Positions 48,049 to 49,706 of a DNA stretch of 49,706 bases are shown piece after piece; within the stretch, counting starts at the first letter, position 1, and each line of letters starts with the position of its first letter. The notes beneath the pieces are model-generated. The model was not told where the DNA came from. It worked only from the letters and a program-made list of their open reading frames with translations, and made no database searches. A program made the translations under genes and the position numbers. Source of the DNA: an uncultured Rikenellaceae bacterium (GTDB lineage Bacteria; Bacteroidota; Bacteroidia; Bacteroidales; Rikenellaceae); the NCBI GenBank assembly GCA_944414825.1, contig CALYBN010000061.1, forward strand, positions 1-49,706, read 5' to 3'.

Positions 48049-49482
48049 ATGCGAAAATCCTTTTTGGCGCTCTGCGCTCTGACGTTGCTGTGTGGTTGTA
48101 AACGCGATCGCGTGATTACGGACACTGTGAGTGTCAATGACTGGATCTACGACAGGATGAAAGAAGAGTATCTGTGGTCGGCGCAAATGCGACCGCTTGC
48201 CGAGACGGACCGTTCGCTTACCCCAACCGACTTTTTTGATACCTATATCCGTTATCGGCAATCTCCCTCCGTACCGCTTGAGTCGGACCTCTACGGCGAT
48301 CGTTTTTCGGCCATCCTCTTTACGGGGCAGACGGCTACCCGTGCTTCCGCTTCGGATGATGCGGCATTTGGATTCGGTTTCGAGGCGCGTCAGTTCGTCA
48401 GTGGTGACCAGGTGCTTTGCGGACAGGTAATCTATGTACACAAAGGGTCGCCTGCCGAGCGGGCCGGATTGCGGCGCGGCGATTGTTTCGACGTTCTGAA
48501 TGGAGAGGCGATGCCCATTTTGCAGAGCCGCTACCGTCAGATACTTCAGGGCGGGAAGGTGACCCTGAAGGTGTATTACCCGGAGGAACGGACCATCAGC
48601 CTTGTGGCCCAGAGTTATGACGATGACCCGGTGCTGTTCGATACGATCTATCTCGATGCGCCGCGGCCGGTGGGTTATGTGGTTTACAATCGTTTCGCGG
48701 AGGGTGGCGACGGGCGTTACGATCGGGAGTTAGAGGATCTTTTTGCCCGGTTCCGGACGGCGGGTGTGCAGGATCTGATTCTCGATCTGCGTTACAATGG
48801 TGGTGGGGAGCTGACGGCAGCTCGCTATCTGGCCAGCCTCATCGTACGGCGAGATTGCCTGGGCAAGGTTTTTATCTATAAGGAGCGGAACCATAGCTTT
48901 GGCAAACCGGATGCTTTCGAGAGCGAGGCGTTCCTGTCCGCCGGGCAGGTCGATGCCAACCTCGACGCCGAGCGGCTCTTCGTGTTGACCAGCGGCAATA
49001 CGGCTTCGGCCAGCGAGCTGGTGATTCACGCGCTGAAACCTTATTACGGGACCGGGATGACGGTCATCGGGCGTCGGACCCGGGGTAAGAACCTTGGCGG
49101 AATCACCATTACCAATCGCCGCTATGAGTGGGAGTTGCATCCTGTTACGATCCGGGTCTACAATTGCGAGAAGGTTTCCGGATACGAGGCCGGAATCGCC
49201 CCCGATGTGGAGCGGGATGAGTTTGTGGGTAGCGGATCCTCTTGGACGCCGGGCCCGACATCGTCCTGGAATATCGTGCCGTTTGGTGATCCGACAGATC
49301 CGTTGTTGGGTGAGGCGCTGGACAGGCTCGGAGGGAGAGCTGCCGTTTCGACGCTTTTGCGGCCCGGCACGCTGAATGATACTAAGAGTCCGGCTGCCGG
49401 TCTTGTCCCTCCGGTGGAGTGCCGGATGGTGCTTGATTTGCCGGAGAGAGAAGTGTCCGAAGGCCGGATCGTTGTGGAATAA
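48049..49482 (+). CDS. S41-family C-terminal processing protease, lipoprotein
   Basis: A 477-residue envelope protease. The ATG at 48049 begins a lipoprotein signal (MRKSFLALCALTLLCGC, lipid at C17) and is preferred over a GTG at 48028. A helical N-domain (about 25-100) is followed by a PDZ-like segment (YVHKGSPAERAGLRRGDCFD, 130-148) and the S41 domain with DLILDLRYNGGGELTAARYL. The Ser-Lys dyad aligns with S320 in GNTASASELV and K347 in RRTRGKNLGG. The C-terminal tail (after about 400) lacks a recognised domain. A TAATTTTG box lies just upstream. Substrates are unknown. Confidence 0.9.
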   Translation: MRKSFLALCALTLLCGCKRDRVITDTVSVNDWIYDRMKEEYLWSAQMRPLAETDRSLTPTDFFDTYIRYRQSPSVPLESDLYGDRFSAILFTGQTATRASASDDAAFGFGFEARQFVSGDQVLCGQVIYVHKGSPAERAGLRRGDCFDVLNGEAMPILQSRYRQILQGGKVTLKVYYPEERTISLVAQSYDDDPVLFDTIYLDAPRPVGYVVYNRFAEGGDGRYDRELEDLFARFRTAGVQDLILDLRYNGGGELTAARYLASLIVRRDCLGKVFIYKERNHSFGKPDAFESEAFLSAGQVDANLDAERLFVLTSGNTASASELVIHALKPYYGTGMTVIGRRTRGKNLGGITITNRRYEWELHPVTIRVYNCEKVSGYEAGIAPDVERDEFVGSGSSWTPGPTSSWNIVPFGDPTDPLLGEALDRLGGRAAVSTLLRPGTLNDTKSPAAGLVPPVECRMVLDLPEREVSEGRIVVE

Positions 49483-49514
49483 AAAGAGTATCTGGTTGTT
49501 TGAGAAAGAAGGGG

Positions 49515-49706
49515 CTACTCAAGATTCAGCAGTCGGGCCATGATTTTGGGAATGTCTGTATTGTCTTTGATCCCGCAAAAATATTCGGCTCCTGTCCCAT
49601 AGGCGAATAAGGGGACCATCGTGGCAGTGTGTCCTTGCGTCGAAAATCGGTAAGCCAGCCCTGGAGTAAGGGCATGTTGCTCTTCGTCGTTTTGCTCCGC
49701 AATAAT
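49515..49706 (-). CDS. Alkaline phosphatase, C-terminal end (partial)
   Basis: The last 63 residues of a leftward gene that starts beyond the window. The motif FSTQGHTATMVPLFAYGTGA contains the metal-binding His of the alkaline phosphatase (PhoA-type) active site, followed by the family tail EYFCGIKDNTDIPKIMARLL. It is convergent with the S41 protease gene across 32 bp. Confidence 0.88.
   Translation of the reverse strand: MIAEQNDEEQHALTPGLAYRFSTQGHTATMVPLFAYGTGAEYFCGIKDNTDIPKIMARLLNLE

Overview
The window looks like a chromosome segment from a gut Bacteroidales, most likely Alistipes or a relative in the Rikenellaceae. This is inferred from a moderately high G+C with Bacteroidetes-type genes, promoters of the form TTTG-N19/20-TAnnTTTG, a SusC-type receptor relic, Ser-type sulfatases, a fused OlsF-like aminolipid acyltransferase, an EF-G2 paralogue and a Bacteroidetes-style YbeY. 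The genus is not proven. I see no tRNA, rRNA, CRISPR array or intact insertion sequence.

Left part (1-15.3 kb) is accessory carbohydrate territory. It opens with a wrecked SusC/TonB receptor that ends near 1020 and abuts a short stretch resembling a tyrosine-recombinase N-terminal region. Next is a leftward two-component system (propeller/Y_Y_Y/LytS-type kinase and LytTR response regulator). Upstream of the kinase lie three 12-bp direct repeats at an exact 21-bp period, placed just before a rightward promoter. That promoter would drive a long structured leader, a putative lipoprotein and a small beta-barrel protein. Then comes a tight leftward five-gene operon: sulfatase, GH92 mannosidase, membrane-bound DUF6377-type regulator, GH125 exo-alpha-1,6-mannosidase, sulfatase. 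It has no SusC/SusD pair and looks built to desulfate and trim a sulfated mannose-rich glycan such as a host N-glycan.

Middle part (15.4-34.6 kb) is mostly core: serine acetyltransferase plus an LTA-synthase-like membrane phosphotransferase/sulfatase; the ssb, purine nucleoside phosphorylase and lpxK cluster; a fused glycine/ornithine-lipid synthase; uvrC; a DUF3467 protein; purM; an unidentified helical-repeat protein; glutamate dehydrogenase with a long C-poor 3' region ending in a strong terminator; an aldo/keto reductase; and a leftward cluster of TPR lipoprotein, EnvC-like activator and ybeY.

Right part (34.8-49.7 kb) holds a secreted (alpha/alpha)6-type glycosidase, pheS, a patatin/barrel protein overlapping an orphan hydF, tsaB, an aminopeptidase P, dCMP deaminase, two unrecognised small envelope proteins, the EF-G2 paralogue, an S41 lipoprotein protease and the 3' end of an alkaline phosphatase. 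Several convergent gene pairs are separated by symmetrical hairpin terminators.

The most promising leads are the SusCD-less sulfatase/mannosidase operon with its in-built membrane regulator, the 21-bp-phased LytTR-type repeats with the structured leader, and the catalytically altered GTPases (HydF without NKxD; EF-G2 without its catalytic His).
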